Positions 1 to 12,838 of a DNA stretch of 64,000 nt are shown piece after piece. The stretch lies in the NCBI GenBank assembly GCA_960531495.1, contig OY482851.1, positions 24,141,533 through 24,205,532 of the forward strand, read 5' to 3'. The notes beneath the pieces were generated by a model. That model was not told the origin of the DNA, made no database searches, and worked only from the letters and a program-made list of their open reading frames with translations. The translations under genes were made by a program, and so were the position numbers. This DNA comes from Zeus faber. Lineage: Eukaryota; Chordata; Actinopteri; Zeiformes; Zeidae. How positions within the stretch are numbered: the stretch's first letter is position 1; the number at the start of each line of letters is the position of its first letter.

Positions 1-3000
1 AGCTCCAGCTCACCTGGACGCACACCCATGGAAAAATCGTGATGTGGATATACGGGGGGAGAAAATATGGCTGTCACATTTTAAGTAGTGAAAAGGGATT
101 TGGCCCCTTGTTTACCTTTAAACCAATGGATGAGTGGAGGAGGGATGCCTGTGGGTTGGCAATGCAGAGTGGCATCACCCCCAACGGCCACCAGCACGAC
201 CTGCTGCACCACGGTGATCCCCGGATGCTCTGCGGTGAGAAAACAAGCGTAACTAACCTACGTTTTGGTACGATTTTTTTTTGTCATCGTGAAGCGTACC
301 CCAATCAGCAGCCTCGCAGAGAGCACTGTGTGCGGCTCAATCGTTAAAGTGAGTTTAGAGGCGTAGAATAGACACTGCCGCCGTACGGACTGGAGGTAAA
401 TATAGAAGTCAAACTGACATTTAAAGCCCATTGTGTGTCAACAGAGTGGGGCTGGATATTATTGGTGCGGGGAGACAGCTGAAGCGCCCTGTCGCGCTCT
501 GTCTTGACAGACCAATGTGTAAAAGTGGGGCTCAAAGGAAAAAAAACAAAAACGTGTTATAATCCCAGCATGGTCCAGAGAGGGAGAGACGAACCATGTC
601 CGTCAGTGCCGATTTTCCAGTCGACCATTAAATGACATGCAGGCTCAACCTTTCTTCACTTGTGACTGTCAGCCCTCCACACACACTCCCAGGGTTCACA
701 GGGTAAAGCTGTATGGGCCAACGTGGGGCCTGCCAAAGTCTCTCTCCGCGACAATACACAACTGGCACCGTAAATCATTCAAATATCCACTCAGAACCAC
801 ACGCACCATGATGACATTCAGAACACAACATTGTCTGTGAGTTTTCATGAATGCCAGAATAAATGAGAAGCTAGACAAGAAACCATTCAGACTCCTTGTC
901 AGACTAACCTGTGTAGGTCAGCGACACAGTCTTAGATGCCGTCCCGGCCTCGTTGGTTGCCGTGCAGGTATAGTTCCCAGCATCCTCTGGGAGGGCCCCA
1001 TTAATGTTCAGGAGTCCGTGACGGTTCAGACGCAGCCTGCAGTAGGTATGACAGACATTTTCTGTGGGAACTCATGTTTGTTGATTCTTCGTGATTGCAT
1101 GTGCAGATGTCGCTCTGTTAATTCCATTTTTTGAAACCCCCCTCTGCTATTCTTGGATGGCGTGAGGACAGCTTGTTTCAATATGTATTTAAACAGTCAT
1201 ACTGTCTGAGTGGTCTGTAAGCAGATACTGCATTGTTAGCTGTGAGCCTACGTGGTGATGTAAACAAGATGTGGCAATTGTGCCTTGCTAGCACGCTGGT
1301 TAAGTGGACTCTAATGACTCTCCGATGGCTCTGAGGCCAGAGGTGTTGAGTGGGCAGCGGGTTCCTTACCTCGGTCGATTTGTGAGGAACGTGTTTCCAT
1401 GGCTCCAGTGAAGCTGGGGGGGTGGGGAGCCGGACGCAGCACAGACGAGGCGAATCTCATTGCCCCGGGAGAAGGCCTGGCTCTGGGGGCTGACTTCCAC
1501 TGAAGGAGCCTCTAAAGTGGAAGCAGGTGGGGGAACGGGAGTTTAGACGTCTGATGAGTCAGGGCCTTGTCAGCGATGCATGATGTCATTTGCAACTAAA
1601 TTCTCCTATCGCAGTCAAGAGCAAAGCTAGACATTCGTCGGCCCGGGCCGCGATGCCATAACCGACGCTTAGTGCCTGATGTCACAACTGGCAGCTCACG
1701 GCGAGGGACATGATTTTAAAATTTGTTTAGACGACTTCAGATGTGTTGTTAACATACAGTACAAGACGATGCCCAAGAGACAAGCCGCAATTTTCAACAT
1801 GCATCAATTTTGGCTGACGAGAAACATGTTCTGACTGGGAAGTGGCTAGAAGTCCTGCCGTCGGGAGGCCAGGCCCGTAATTGAAAGCAGATGACCGAGT
1901 CCTCGTGGAGGCATGAGGCACTGGTGTGTTAAGTGCTTAACCAGACGACCCTCCATTTAGTTCCCCGTATGATACCTGGGACCAGGAGCCAAACAGTGAC
2001 TCTGCTGTTTCCGTGGGAGTTGGTGGCCACACAGTGGTACTCCCCGGCGTCCCGAGGCTGCACACCGCTGATCTGCAGGGAGGAGTCAGGCAGCAGCCTC
2101 ACCCTCCCAGAGTGAGCCTGGACTGCCTGGCCGGCTCTGAGCCAGGTCAGGTTGTGACGCATGCTGCCCTCCACCTGGCAGGACAGCACAGCCACTGCGC
2201 CCACCGAGGAGCTCACGTTTTGGGGGGCGTGCAGCACAGGAGGCGGCTCTGTCTCATTGGAAACACAGTCAATAATCAACAAGTCAACGATCAAAAAGGC
2301 CACTCTGCGGGGAAAAAACAAAGTCCATGAATAGTTTACGGAGAATACAAATGTTTTGACTTGCATGTTTTGTTTCAAAAGCTTTAAATTTAAGACGAAG
2401 TTTGTTGGAATGGATTTCAAAGCTTTGTTATGACTCGGATGTAGACAATGTATGAGAGAAGTTGAGTGTGTGCATGTGTGTCCACGTGTGTGCATGTAAA
2501 TTATTTATCTGTCCTGTCAGTTAGTTCCTGTTTATGTGTCTTTGTGTGCTCGAGAGACATACCTCTCACAGTCAACTGCGTCAGGGCCCGTCCCTGTCCA
2601 GCGGTGCTCTGTGCGATGCATTCATATGGTCCCTCATCCTCACCTGAGGCCTCTGAGATCTTCCATGATGCTTTGGAAGAAGTACTGACACAAACACACA
2701 AAGAAAGTTTGATTGGCTGGTCTTTGGCTGCCTAATGACTAGAACGGGATCTAATTTTAGATCGCGTCCAATTAGTACACAATTAGGACACACATACACC
2801 AGGAATATCTTCCACCACAAGTCAGCTTCTCTTAATGATAACTCAACACAGAGTGCAAAGACAAAGAAAGACAAGACAGATTGTTATATTTTCAGGGTGG
2901 CACAACTGAACGTGTAATGTAAATAAAACAGGCTGTGTATAGATTACAGATGAACAGACACCCTGTGTCGGAGAGCTTTTCGAACATGCTAACAAATAAC

Positions 3001-3256
3001 AGTCTAGGACATTTCACTGACTGACCAAAGTGGAGGTTTCTACAGCGGGAAACAAGCACGACATTGCAGAAAGATTTCCAGAACGCTCATCGGATAAATA
3101 GAGATGCTCACTTGAAGAGCTTTTCCTCTCCCAGGTTAATCCCACTTCTGGTGAACCTCAACCTATAGGGAATGTCGCTCTGCACCGAGCAGCCGATCAC
3201 CGCTGGCTGCATGTAGAGGCCGTTCACCACGTCAGGCATGCTCACAGCTGGGGGAT
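1..3256 (-). other. hmcn2: hmcn2 exons 9-15: Ig domains 1-3 and start of Ig 4
   Basis: Ig1 is split over 3256-3112 and 2684-2563 (cysteines in VIGCSV and PYECIAQ). Ig2 sits in one exon, 2248-1976 ([26 protein letters not shown]). Ig3 is split over 1511-1370 and 1036-909 ([31 protein letters not shown]). Ig4 begins at 229-116 ([18 protein letters not shown]) and continues at 13-1 with ELEL. Introns between Ig modules are phase 1, as is usual for I-set Ig repeats. Later Ig, TSP1, nidogen and EGF modules must lie left of the window. Confidence 0.9.
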
Positions 3257-6200
3257 CTATGACAGGGAGAGGGAAAAGAGGGTTAAGGGTCAGAAGAAAG
3301 ATTAATGATGTGTGAGAGACACTGGAAAGCGGTGGGTGTTTCAAGCGGGGGCGGAGGGTGGTTGTCTTGCCTGGAATGATGTTGGTGTAGGAGACACTGG
3401 ACAGCCTCTGGAAGCGGTATCCCTCCTCGTCCTTCCCGGTCACCTTGATAAAGAAGCTCTGGGACGGTGTGCGGAACTCGGGGAGACTCCACAGCCCGCG
3501 GCCGCCCTGGTCCCGGGGCAGGGGGACAGGGAGGGTGCGCAGGGTGCGTCCCGAGCCTGACACCAGCTCCATGTGGCTCAGCTGGCCAGGGGGCTTCAGA
3601 CCCGTGCATTTCAACAAAACGTGCGCTGGGACTCCTGAGAGAGAGAGAGAGTTGGAACGACGACCAATTTGCGTCATTACATGGGATCTCTCAGTTGAAA
3701 AATACAGAATAAATGGGACGTCACCTTTTATCGGCCTCTCCCTGCTGTGGTTGAACTCCGACACGGGAACACTGGAGAAGCCGGCACGGAAGTCTAGGTT
3801 GCTCACACCCGTAACTCTCAAGGTATGGCGGCCACTGCAGCTCACCTGGGAGAATGAAGTGTGATAATCAGTTTCCCTCCTGTTATCCATTCATGTCCTT
3901 CAAAGAAACATCTTGTTGATGTTGTAGTACCTTAAGATTCCAGGCTCCAGGTCGGGGGAACTTGAGGTTGACAATGCGCACTGAGTTTGGGATGTTCAAC
4001 AGCTCCGAGAGGCCCTGCTCCACACCGACAACACGGCCTGGGAGAATGAAGACGGATAAAATGAGGAAGAGGAAGAAGAAACTGATATTTTGTAGAGAAT
4101 GGCAAAACAAAATCTTTTGTCTACCAAAGGGATCCCTGAGCTCTATCTGCGGTGCAGGTCCACTCAGCGACACGGTCACCTCTCGGAGACTGGGGTCAAA
4201 GGGCACCTCCCACTTGTTCTCCTGGGCGCTGTCGTGGTTGGAGGACAACAGGTGGACCTTCAGTGCCTGAACCGTCTCCTCCACCCACTTCAAAACCTGG
4301 CAGGGGAGGGAGAGCACTGTGAGATCTCAATAATGGAGCGGCCTCCCACTCACAGCTGGACTGGGGAGGGCACGAGGAGGATGAGGCCGGGACCCCCCTG
4401 ACCCCTCAAAGAACCCCCGACTCAACCTAGAAAGAGGAAGTTGGGGGGAGGGGAGCAGGACAGGAAGGAAGTGAGTGCGACCTCTCTCCAAAAAATAAGT
4501 CCCCCCCCCCCGGTGGGCTGCTCTTCGTCTTCAGACTATTCTTTCGCTGAGGTATTCCTCAGGGGGATATTGCCCAAACAAAAGGAAAGTGAAACAGCTC
4601 AACTGTCAAAATGATAACATACAGTTTTCTGCACTCCTAAGCACGAATTCCCAGCAGAGCTGCACTCACAGTGGAAGTCTGTCAGGCAGCCACCGTCCTC
4701 TGCAACACAGCTTTCATGAATCATATGAATCATTCGGCTTGTTCCTCAGAATAGAAGGCAGCGGTGGATGTGCGAGGGGGACGGGCACGCCGTTGTATTC
4801 GTCACACACACATAGGTTCCACGTGTTCCACACATCCGCACGCACCAATATGCAGGATCAATTAAGGGCAGACGTGGCAGGGCCGTTTCCATTTTTCTGT
4901 CTGTGGAATTGCTGGAGCCTGAAATAGCTGATGAGCCCAGAGACGAGTGACCCGTTTGGATTGAGAAAGGCTCACTTCCAAATGAAAGTCATTATCTTCC
5001 ACTCGGAGAAAAGATTACCCAAAGCCTGAAATAATGGCAGACAGCTTGATTATGTTTAATAGCAAAAGCAATCATCACTTAGAGTATGAGTTTCCCAATG
5101 ACTGTTGTAGGATTATTTACCATTGCAACTGCTTTGGCCCTCGAGAAACGACCATTACCAATCCAGATTTCAGTGGCCACACTGGAACTAAACTCTTCCA
5201 TTTTCCAAATACTGAATAAGCAACTGCTGTCTAATGTTTGCTTTGACCTCCTAAGTGAAAGTGAATTACAGTTGTGTTGAGTCAAACACAAAACAACCTG
5301 AAAATAAAAAAAAAACACTCCTTCAGTGGACTCTTCAGAGCTACAGTCAACTGCAACACATTTAATTACATTTAGGAAAAAAGGGGGGAAATTGTAACGG
5401 GTAAAGCCTTTGATCATTTAATTAGCAGACCTCTGCTTTTTGTGTATCAGCTCCACTGGGTGTTGACAGCAGCTGGTTCCTCTCCCCGTTTACAACTGCA
5501 AACAGCTGTAATGTCTACCAAATGTGCAGCGATCCCCAGCAGAGCAGGAAGCGCTGCACCGACCTACATTTGCCCCAGACAGGACAGTCAGTGTACTGAG
5601 GGGAGTGGGCATTAACCTGCCCCACGACCCTTAGTTGAAAAAAGCAAAGGAAACTCAGCGATTGGACCCCTGCTTCTGGAACGAGGAGGGGCTCCGGGAA
5701 CGTATCTTGCGGTGTACCCACTTCCCATGCCTGAGCCACAGGGAATGCAGAAGGATCTAAGATGCTGTGAAACCTCTTCCGCCGTGTTTCCATTGACCAG
5801 ACGTACAAGAGGGTGTGTCCAGAAGGAACCTCCATGACTGTTATCGGATGGAAGAAAGACGGATGAGCCACGCAAGGTTAGCGGAGGCTCTGCTCTTCTC
5901 ATCCTCCATTCGGCAGACTGGATGCAGAAGTTACGCTGGAGTTTGCCAGGACAGACTCTAGAAGGACTCAAGCCCTGGGTTTAAACAAGATTAGCATCAC
6001 CATTTGCAGGGTAATTGAGGTAAATCAGTCCTGGACGGACCACTCGTTCTCTGCGAGAATTCCAAAACACCTGCTCTCACAAGAAACTACTGGACCTCCC
6101 GCCTTCCTCTTCTTTATTCAAGACAGGCCATAATACAGATGCTGTCTTGTTGACACTATAATTAGTAGTCTATCATATCATAGGAGTATTTCATATCTTA

Positions 6201-7023
6201 TGTAAAAGGAAAAAAAGCAGGCAGTTAAAGCAAATCAGCTCAGTGCAAAATGAAGGAAATGAAACATTTACGGCCAAACAGCTGTGGCCGTAAATGTGTG
6301 CAGGCCAAAACCCTGCACCAGAAATTGTTTCTTCATAAACGATTCAAAAGCGTCTGTTTGTTTCTGTCTGCGACCCAACACCACAGCAGGCGTACATCTG
6401 GAACCTAAACGGAGATCAAAACCCTGACTTTTTTTCAAAACGTAAACTCACAGCAAACATGAACCTAAGAACATTTGGCGCTAAGGCCCAAGTGTTGACA
6501 GCAACATAAGTAGAGTTCTGTGGACTGGTTGCTCATTAGTCAGTCCACTCATTGATTATACCGTGGAACACCAAGGAGTGTTAAAGGGTGGGACGCACAG
6601 TGCTGACAATGAGCTGTTGTGCAGGGTATTGGGAGCCAGCACCACGGGGCAGCTGTGTTAGAGGGAGGGAAGCCATGACAGATCATATCCTGGGATTAGA
6701 GAGTAAAATAAGCAGTCTGTTTTCCCTCCACTCTTCCCCCGGAGTCCACAGAAACACACTGTGTATATTTGATTTGGCTTTGGACTTTTATTAAACTGCT
6801 ATTAAGGCAGAATATTTTGGTTTGATTTGTCGTACTTGTGAGGGTTTTAAGGATTAAGGGATTTACATTAATTTGGTAAAAGCATGCCACCCAAGAGCTA
6901 CAGGTCCAAACACACTAAACTGACGTTGATTCAATGTGGGCGCCTGAGAAACAAGTGCCGTCGTAGACTAACGGCGTGTAAAGATACTTGAGGCCCGTCA
7001 ACCGGAAGATGGCGTGTGAAGAT

Positions 7024-7093
<70 letters not shown>

Positions 7094-7223
7094 CATTTTC
7101 CAACAGGAGTGGCCATTGCAGCACAATCACGGCACTGAAACACCTTCTTACAGAACTGTAGGTTAAGTGAATGTTAATGAACTCCTCCCCTGACCCAGCC
7201 CTAACGCAACCCTTCATACAACA

Positions 7224-7291
<68 letters not shown>

Positions 7292-10200
7292 CCGCACATA
7301 CAATCTGGGTTCGGGGGTTCACAAGGCCACCGCCAAACAGCGTGCCTTTGCTCTGAGCCGCCCTCTTCTCAGCCCCAGTAATCTCCCGTGTTGACGTGCA
7401 GGGATACCAGTGTCTCTCTCAAGAGGAAATTCTGGCTTCTTTTAAATACGACAGAGTCAGCGGGAGCGCGGGTTCAGATGTGGTTTCTGTTACGTTTATC
7501 CTCCGATCCAAAGGACTCACTCAGCCGCTCTATAGAAGTAATATTAAAACGTCTCGTCCAGTCGTATCGGGGCTCCCATCGGATTTGCTCTCTTCCTGCT
7601 GCTGCCGCTCTTCATTATGACTGACGACAAACTATTGATCTCAGCCAGCGATACCCCAAATTTCCATCAATCCATTCAAACGCATTAGAACGGATCTCCG
7701 TCGCGCTCTCACCTCGTTGACTTGCAGCTTGTCCAGGTGGAAGATCTGCCCGGACGAGGTGGCGGCGATCTCCTCGTAGACCCTGTAGCCTGGCTGCGAG
7801 CGGTCCCCGCAGTCCCCCGTCAGGACAAACACCACCTTGGGAAGCAACGGCGACGGGGACGGTTAAGAGGACTACAAAATAATATTCACTGGTTTGGTTT
7901 GCCTTTTCTTCTTCAGGCTCCTGGGAACCTGTGAGGCTTCAAGGACCACAACTATCCATGAGCATTGCTTCATAATGTAATGGTGTCCATTGCCAAACAA
8001 TATATGACATATGATGTTCTGCATACAGTTTAGAGTACACCATCTCGTACAATCCATCTTGCGAACCTGACCTGCGACTGGCGGAGCTGCACCAGCTGAA
8101 GCACGTCCCGTTTGAGGCGGTAATCCTTGGCCCGAGCGTCGGTGAAGACATAGATGAAGGAGCCGGGCAGGGAGACCTCCAAGGCTTTCTTTATGGCTCC
8201 GATGCTCATCTCGGGACAGTCTCCTCCACCCTACGCACCATGGGTCAATTCAGACAAATTTGTGTATTTAACCCTCTCCTTTAGCATGTTCCATTACACT
8301 GAATTAGGAAACCAAGTACGTGTAAATACGAAATCACTAAGTATTCATTTTATTTCCAGTTTGCTTGACATAAAACACATGTTCCGCGGACAATATGTAG
8401 TAGTGTACTGTTATAGGCAGTACAAAAAGTGATTGAAAACACATCTGCCCAAAATCCAATCATTTCAGAGTGCGTGGCGAGCAGGGAGACCCTGAAGGCA
8501 CAAACTCAATATGTTAGTATGTATAATAAGCTTTGGCCAAAACAATATGTCCTGTGTTCTGGAACCGACCTGGACAAACAGCTCTTGCAGGTCCTGCTGG
8601 AACTTCTTTGGGTCAGTGGTGATGGATACAGGGCCAATATCTGTGAGGAAATGGTACAATTATGTTTTGTATTTCACATCTACTATAGAGCATTGATGTA
8701 CTTTCAAAGCTAGAAAATCAGACCATACCAGTCCAATGTGAGTATCTCTTTCGGGCTGCTTTATTATGAGTAATGAAAGAAGAAGTTCCATTTGTCTTAA
8801 TAATTGTTCAGAGCAAGATCATCCAATATACTAGAACAAAGGATTTTGTTGTTGCCCCTCAGCCATAGTATGTCTCTCGATGGGGGAAAAAATAAGAAAC
8901 ACAAAGGAGCCCCAAGAGAACATCTGCATTCTAAATCCCTGCCAAGCATGAGTGTAATCCATCATTTCAGAGGGATGCCCAACAGCTTTAGCGTAAGATG
9001 TGAAAATCGGCCACGCAAGCCAAATATTAGAAGAGATACTGGATTCCGGCTTTGCCAGAATATGATATAATTAACTGTCTGTTTATTCGTATGGCTAGAA
9101 GGACCAGAAATGTCCACAAGGGCAACTTTTTGATGATGATGAGATCTATAGTGCCTCAGTGCGCTGCAGCCGTCAGCACTTCCTTCCCAGTGACCTCCTC
9201 ACATCGCGCCCGGCTCCAGCGGAACGCACAAGAGCCTGTCAGCAGCTGACACTTATTTGGCCTCCTGCTGGGCCCGATCAATGCAACGCTGAACATTAAG
9301 CACTGCACAGAGAACATGTTGTTTCAGTCGCAGAAGCCTTCTGGACATGAGCGAAAGTCTTTCAATACGGCCAGAAAAAATCAGACCTCTATTTGGTGAG
9401 GTGGAGCCCCATGACTTCTGCATGCATGTGTGTGTTCCCTTCCTGTGTATGTGTCTGAGCATGGGGCGGTGGATCGCTATTTTTGAAGTCATGCCAAGTG
9501 AGCTCGTCTTGACAAAACTAACAACGTGGAACTTGGAGACGTGTGTCACAGAGACAGGTATCTCTTACTCCTTCTCAATTTTAATTTTCCAACAGCAACA
9601 TCGTTCAAGTCTCTGCAGCCTCATGATAGCCCGTAAAACTCTGATAGCACTGTCACGCCTTTTCTGTCAGTCACACAGCTTCTTTGCAATCTTGAAGTTT
9701 ACAAGGTCCCCAAGGGCAGGGCACATTAAACACAGACAGAATGTGTGGTGTTAGTGCAGCCCACCATCCCCCCTGACCGGCTAACCGGGGCTCCTAGGCT
9801 TTCCGGAGGCTTGGATGGGGGGTAATTACACACAAGCAGACAACATATGCTTCTCATCAGTGCTCAATACACCCTCCCCCATTAGAACACTCTTATTTTC
9901 AAGCTCCAGCTTTCCCATTTAACACAGCAGAGGAGAGATACTGGGGAAGGGGAGCTTCACCAGTTGCTACATCCTCCTCACTTCAAAAGGCTAATGTCTA
10001 GGCTTACACTTGCATATGTGGGTCAGGTCCTAATTCGGGCCAAGAAAACACTGAAACAGTAAGTTCCTGTGTTACTGACTTTGAGTTGTGTTGACCCCTG
10101 ATTTTAACTCCACGTCTGTCAATAAAATTCACAAGGTGAAAAGTACAAAGCAATTTCTCTAGTACAGTGATTCTTAACCACTTTTATATCAAGGACCCTC

Positions 10201-10881
10201 AATTTGATGCGCATTCGGCCACAGACCCCCTTTGAAGATCTTGTGTGATATTGTTTAAGACCCAGATCTGAGAATACATTTTACTTGTTAGAGATGATTT
10301 AGTCCAAACTTCCATACCTGTTCCATACCTATGATCAAAAGTCATCATTGTAAATTCTCTAATGTTAACATCTTGTAAATCAAATAAAACTGAAGTTAAC
10401 TATTAATCATTTTGTTGAGGACCCCCTGGAACCTCTCGAAGGACCCCATATTGAGAACCCCTGACTTTATTTTTTGCAATAAAGATAAATTATGTGAATA
10501 AAGTGAAAAAAAAAAAAAATAGAAACAGGTTTTCGCAGTATCCAGATCACAGAATTCACTGCGACATAAAACCCTGTAAATCAATGTCTTCGTTATTACG
10601 TCACCAGCGGCTATACCTGGGTCATGGAATGGGACGAGTACAAAGTTTTTGATGGGCCTGGTCCTGCGGCTCAGGGTCTTCTCCAGGATCCGAGAGGCTC
10701 CCTCTATCACCTGCTTCAGGTCGTCGTACATGGAGCCGGTCACATCGAACACAAAGGCCAGGGTGGACGCGCTGTCCCCGGGCCCGACACCCTCCTCCTC
10801 CTCCGCTCCGGGGACCTCCAGGGCTCCGTGCGCTCTGAGACACAGAGCCAAGACCAGACACTGCAACACAACTCTGATCAT
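1..10881 (-). CDS. hmcn2: Hemicentin-2, 5' part (runs off left edge)
   Basis: Hemicentins are giant extracellular matrix proteins that hold epithelia, basement membranes and fin or muscle junctions together. Fifteen exons give about 739 residues of the N-terminus: a signal peptide (about residues 1-19), a VWA domain with the motif DVTGS at residues 46-50, a hemicentin-specific region and then Ig domains. Exons, in transcript order: 10881-10617, 8640-8570, 8230-8072, 7835-7713, 4296-4125, 4037-3931, 3845-3725, 3634-3371, 3256-3112, 2684-2563, 2248-1976, 1511-1370, 1036-909, 229-116, 13-1 (partial). All junctions keep phase. The start ATG (10881-10879) leads directly into a hydrophobic leader. 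hmcn2 is preferred over hmcn1 because ncs1 lies just upstream in the same orientation, as in human 9q34. One intron (after the exon ending at 3371) uses a GC donor. Confidence 0.93.
3371..4296 (-). other. hmcn2: hmcn2 exons 5-8: hemicentin N-terminal region
   Basis: Four exons (4296-4125, 4037-3931, 3845-3725, 3634-3371) encode the conserved stretch between the VWA and the first Ig domain. It begins [19 protein letters not shown] and ends [12 protein letters not shown]. The exons are separated by short introns of 79 to 90 bp. The donor after 3371 reads CAG|GCAAGA. It is the only donor that keeps phase with the next exon, which starts (G)AT CCC CCA, giving the join [11 protein letters not shown]. 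Confidence 0.88.
6264..6297. repeat. Perfect 12-bp inverted repeat (hairpin)
   Basis: The arm ACATTTACGGCC (6264-6275) is followed by a 10-nt spacer, AAACAGCTGT, and the exact reverse complement GGCCGTAAATGT (6286-6297). It lies in hmcn2 intron 4. No larger repeat was recognised around it. Confidence 0.85.
7029..7091. repeat. (GA)n microsatellite
   Basis: An uninterrupted GA dinucleotide run of about 63 bp in hmcn2 intron 4. On the transcribed strand it is a (UC)n pyrimidine tract. Confidence 0.97.
7227..7289. repeat. (CA)n microsatellite
   Basis: An uninterrupted CA run of about 63 bp, 136 bp from the GA run. On the hmcn2 transcript it reads (UG)n. Confidence 0.97.
7713..10881 (-). other. 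hmcn2: hmcn2 exons 1-4: leader and VWA domain
   Basis: These four exons encode the leader, an acidic linker (EEEE around residues 27-30) and the VWA fold. Landmarks are [12 protein letters not shown] (metal-site loop), [22 protein letters not shown] and [13 protein letters not shown]. Introns are in phase 1, 0, 0 and 0. Intron 1 (8641-10616) is long and carries a hAT-like relic near its 5' end. The DxTGS form of the metal site matches what is known of hemicentin-type VWA domains, so I do not read it as damage. Confidence 0.9.
10165..10463. mobile_element. hAT-like non-autonomous relic in hmcn2 intron 1
   Basis: The left end reads CAGTGATTCTTAACCACTTT. The reverse complement of the right end reads CAGGGGTTCTCAATATGGGG. 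Both resemble hAT ends of the CAGNGGTTCTCAA type, and both ends carry aaggaccc-like subterminal motifs. The flanking 8-mers (ctctagta and actttatt) are not a clear duplication, so the copy is old or the ends are slightly misplaced. No transposase frame is present. Confidence 0.55.
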
Positions 10882-11552
10882 TGTAGAACCTACTGCATCT
10901 GAATGTGTGGGGGGGGGGGGGGGGGAGTTTAAGGTAAGAAGAAAAAAAAAAAGTTTTCTCCCTGTGTGCTTGTAATCCTTTCAGTCCAAAAAATGTGAGA
11001 TCCCATCTAAGATAGTTCCAGAGAAATGCTCCTACATCCGTGCGTAAAGTTGGGAGAGTAGTGGAGGGAGTGGGTGAGCCCCAGGAGGACTGGTGGGCTG
11101 AGGCTTCACACGGGGGCGGGAGATGGGATTAAAAGGTTCCCGGGAAGCAACCTGGTGGTGTGTAACTCTGTAACATGACCCCGCTGGCCCTCATCTACAT
11201 ACTGGCCCCGACCTAGCCCATGCGGAGTCCGCGACAGAGGAGCGCTCTCCGGCGCTCTTCTTGGCAATTTAGCGCACTTTCAGATATGAAGGTTATTGAG
11301 TCTAAGTTTGGTCCTGGGCCGAAAACATTGTCTCAGCAACACTCTTTTATAAATAGACGTAATTTATATTCAGCTGACACACGTCTAATTTTATACATAT
11401 GGCAGTGAGATATATCATGTAACATACAAATGGATGGAGACGCGTGGGATGCTCTGTGGAAGAGGATTGGAGTCACATGAAAAAAAAAAATACTGCCATG
11501 TGGAAAATATTATTTGAGAAAAAACGGAATTGTGTGTGTGTGTGTGGGGGGG

Positions 11553-11745
11553 AGTCAGAATTCTGTGTGTTTGTATGGGGTCAAACTTCTGAGAATAAAG
11601 TCAAAATACTGACTTTAATCTCAGTATGATGAGGGTTGAAGAGAGCACACCCTTAGAATTCATTGTCAGAAAGTCAGAATTCTCAAGAAAAGAACAGAAT
11701 TCTAGATAAAAGAGTCCAAATTATGTCAATAAACTCAGTATCCTG
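11553..11745. repeat. Degenerate tandem repeat, unit like TCAGAATTCTGAGAATAAAG
   Basis: Variants of TCAGAATTCTGAG and AATAAAGTC recur across about 190 bp: 11553, 11583-11600, 11670-11690, 11700. The copies are diverged and spacing is uneven, as in an old minisatellite. Confidence 0.5.
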
Positions 11746-12792
11746 GGGGAAAAAACCCTGAAAATCTAGATTCATCTTAAAAAAACAAATACATGTTTTT
11801 ACATGGCAGTAATTTCTCACGTGGCCTTAATCCTCTTCTGTATATGCCACTGTAGTCTCTAATACAAAATGTATTCAACTGTTACCTTAAGATGCATTTT
11901 GGTGCAAGCTGCGACGTGTGCAAATTTGGGCTGAAAAGAAAAGAGCAGCTCTTCAGAATGTAAACTGTGTCCTCTACAGGATTGGAGACCAGCGGAAAAA
12001 TACTTTACAGAAGTTTATTTAAAATCACCGTTTAGGTCTTTAATTCAGTCAGTAATTTATTTCAATAATTGAGGCGTTGGGTTTCTTCTATACCTAAAGA
12101 ATGTCACTCTGGGGGAGCTTTTCCTCTATTCATTTCAAAGATTGATAAGGAATCTCATAAAATAAAGAGAAATGAACACAAAAGATAATTATAACTCAGA
12201 TATATTATAATTTGGCAAAAACCCCCAGATATCACCTGCAATTCATCACTTCTAAGTTTAAATGGACTGAGCATTGAAGCTGCAGGGACTTCATCTCATA
12301 AACTTAAAAATACTCTAAAGTTCATAGTTCAACATACATACATATACATTAGGACGCTACACTCCGCACTTTAACATTGTGTATTTTTAAACGATAAAAT
12401 GCAAACAGCAATGCAACCGCCCTATTCTTTAGTGATCTCAATTAGAGTACAAAGCAATGGGTTATGCCCAGGATTTGATGATTTGCCTTAACTTTTAATA
12501 ACACTAGGTGAGTTATCCCATGTTACAAATAGGCTCTGAAAAAGGGTGATCTCACTTATATATTAAACATCGTAGCTCTTAATAATCCAACTGAAAAGTG
12601 CAACAACCAAATGAAACAGTTTTTGTGATGCAGTCCGAATTCAAAGAATTCTAATAAAAAAAACACACTTAAATGCATTTTATTCTGTGCTCTTATACTG
12701 TTAATCAACAGGTAAATGACATTTATCATTTTGTAAATTCTCATTTGCATAAGGCTAAATCAGTGAAGCTGATTCGACGTCTGGAGGAGAGT

Positions 12793-12793
<1 letters not shown>

Positions 12794-12836
<43 letters not shown>
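12794..12836. repeat. (GA)n microsatellite
   Basis: A GA run of about 43 bp between hmcn2 and ncs1. Confidence 0.95.

Positions 12837-12838
<2 letters not shown>

Larger units (their letters stand above)
4297..7712 (-). other. hmcn2 intron 4 (3.4 kb)
   Basis: This is the longest hmcn2 intron in the window. It contains a C run near 4501, two large microsatellites (7029-7091 and 7227-7289) and a perfect 12-bp inverted repeat at 6264-6297. I saw no exon-like frame with splice sites. The open frames near 5515-5971 have no flanking splice signals and no family resemblance. Confidence 0.7.

Noticed and set aside
5515-5971. Overlapping open frames of about 119 codons in hmcn2 intron 4
   Set aside because: No splice sites fit the hmcn2 phase, no Ig or VWA motif, no family resemblance.
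6915-7356. Cys-Val, His-Thr and Ser-Leu repeat frames in hmcn2 intron 4
   Set aside because: They are translations of the GA and CA microsatellites.
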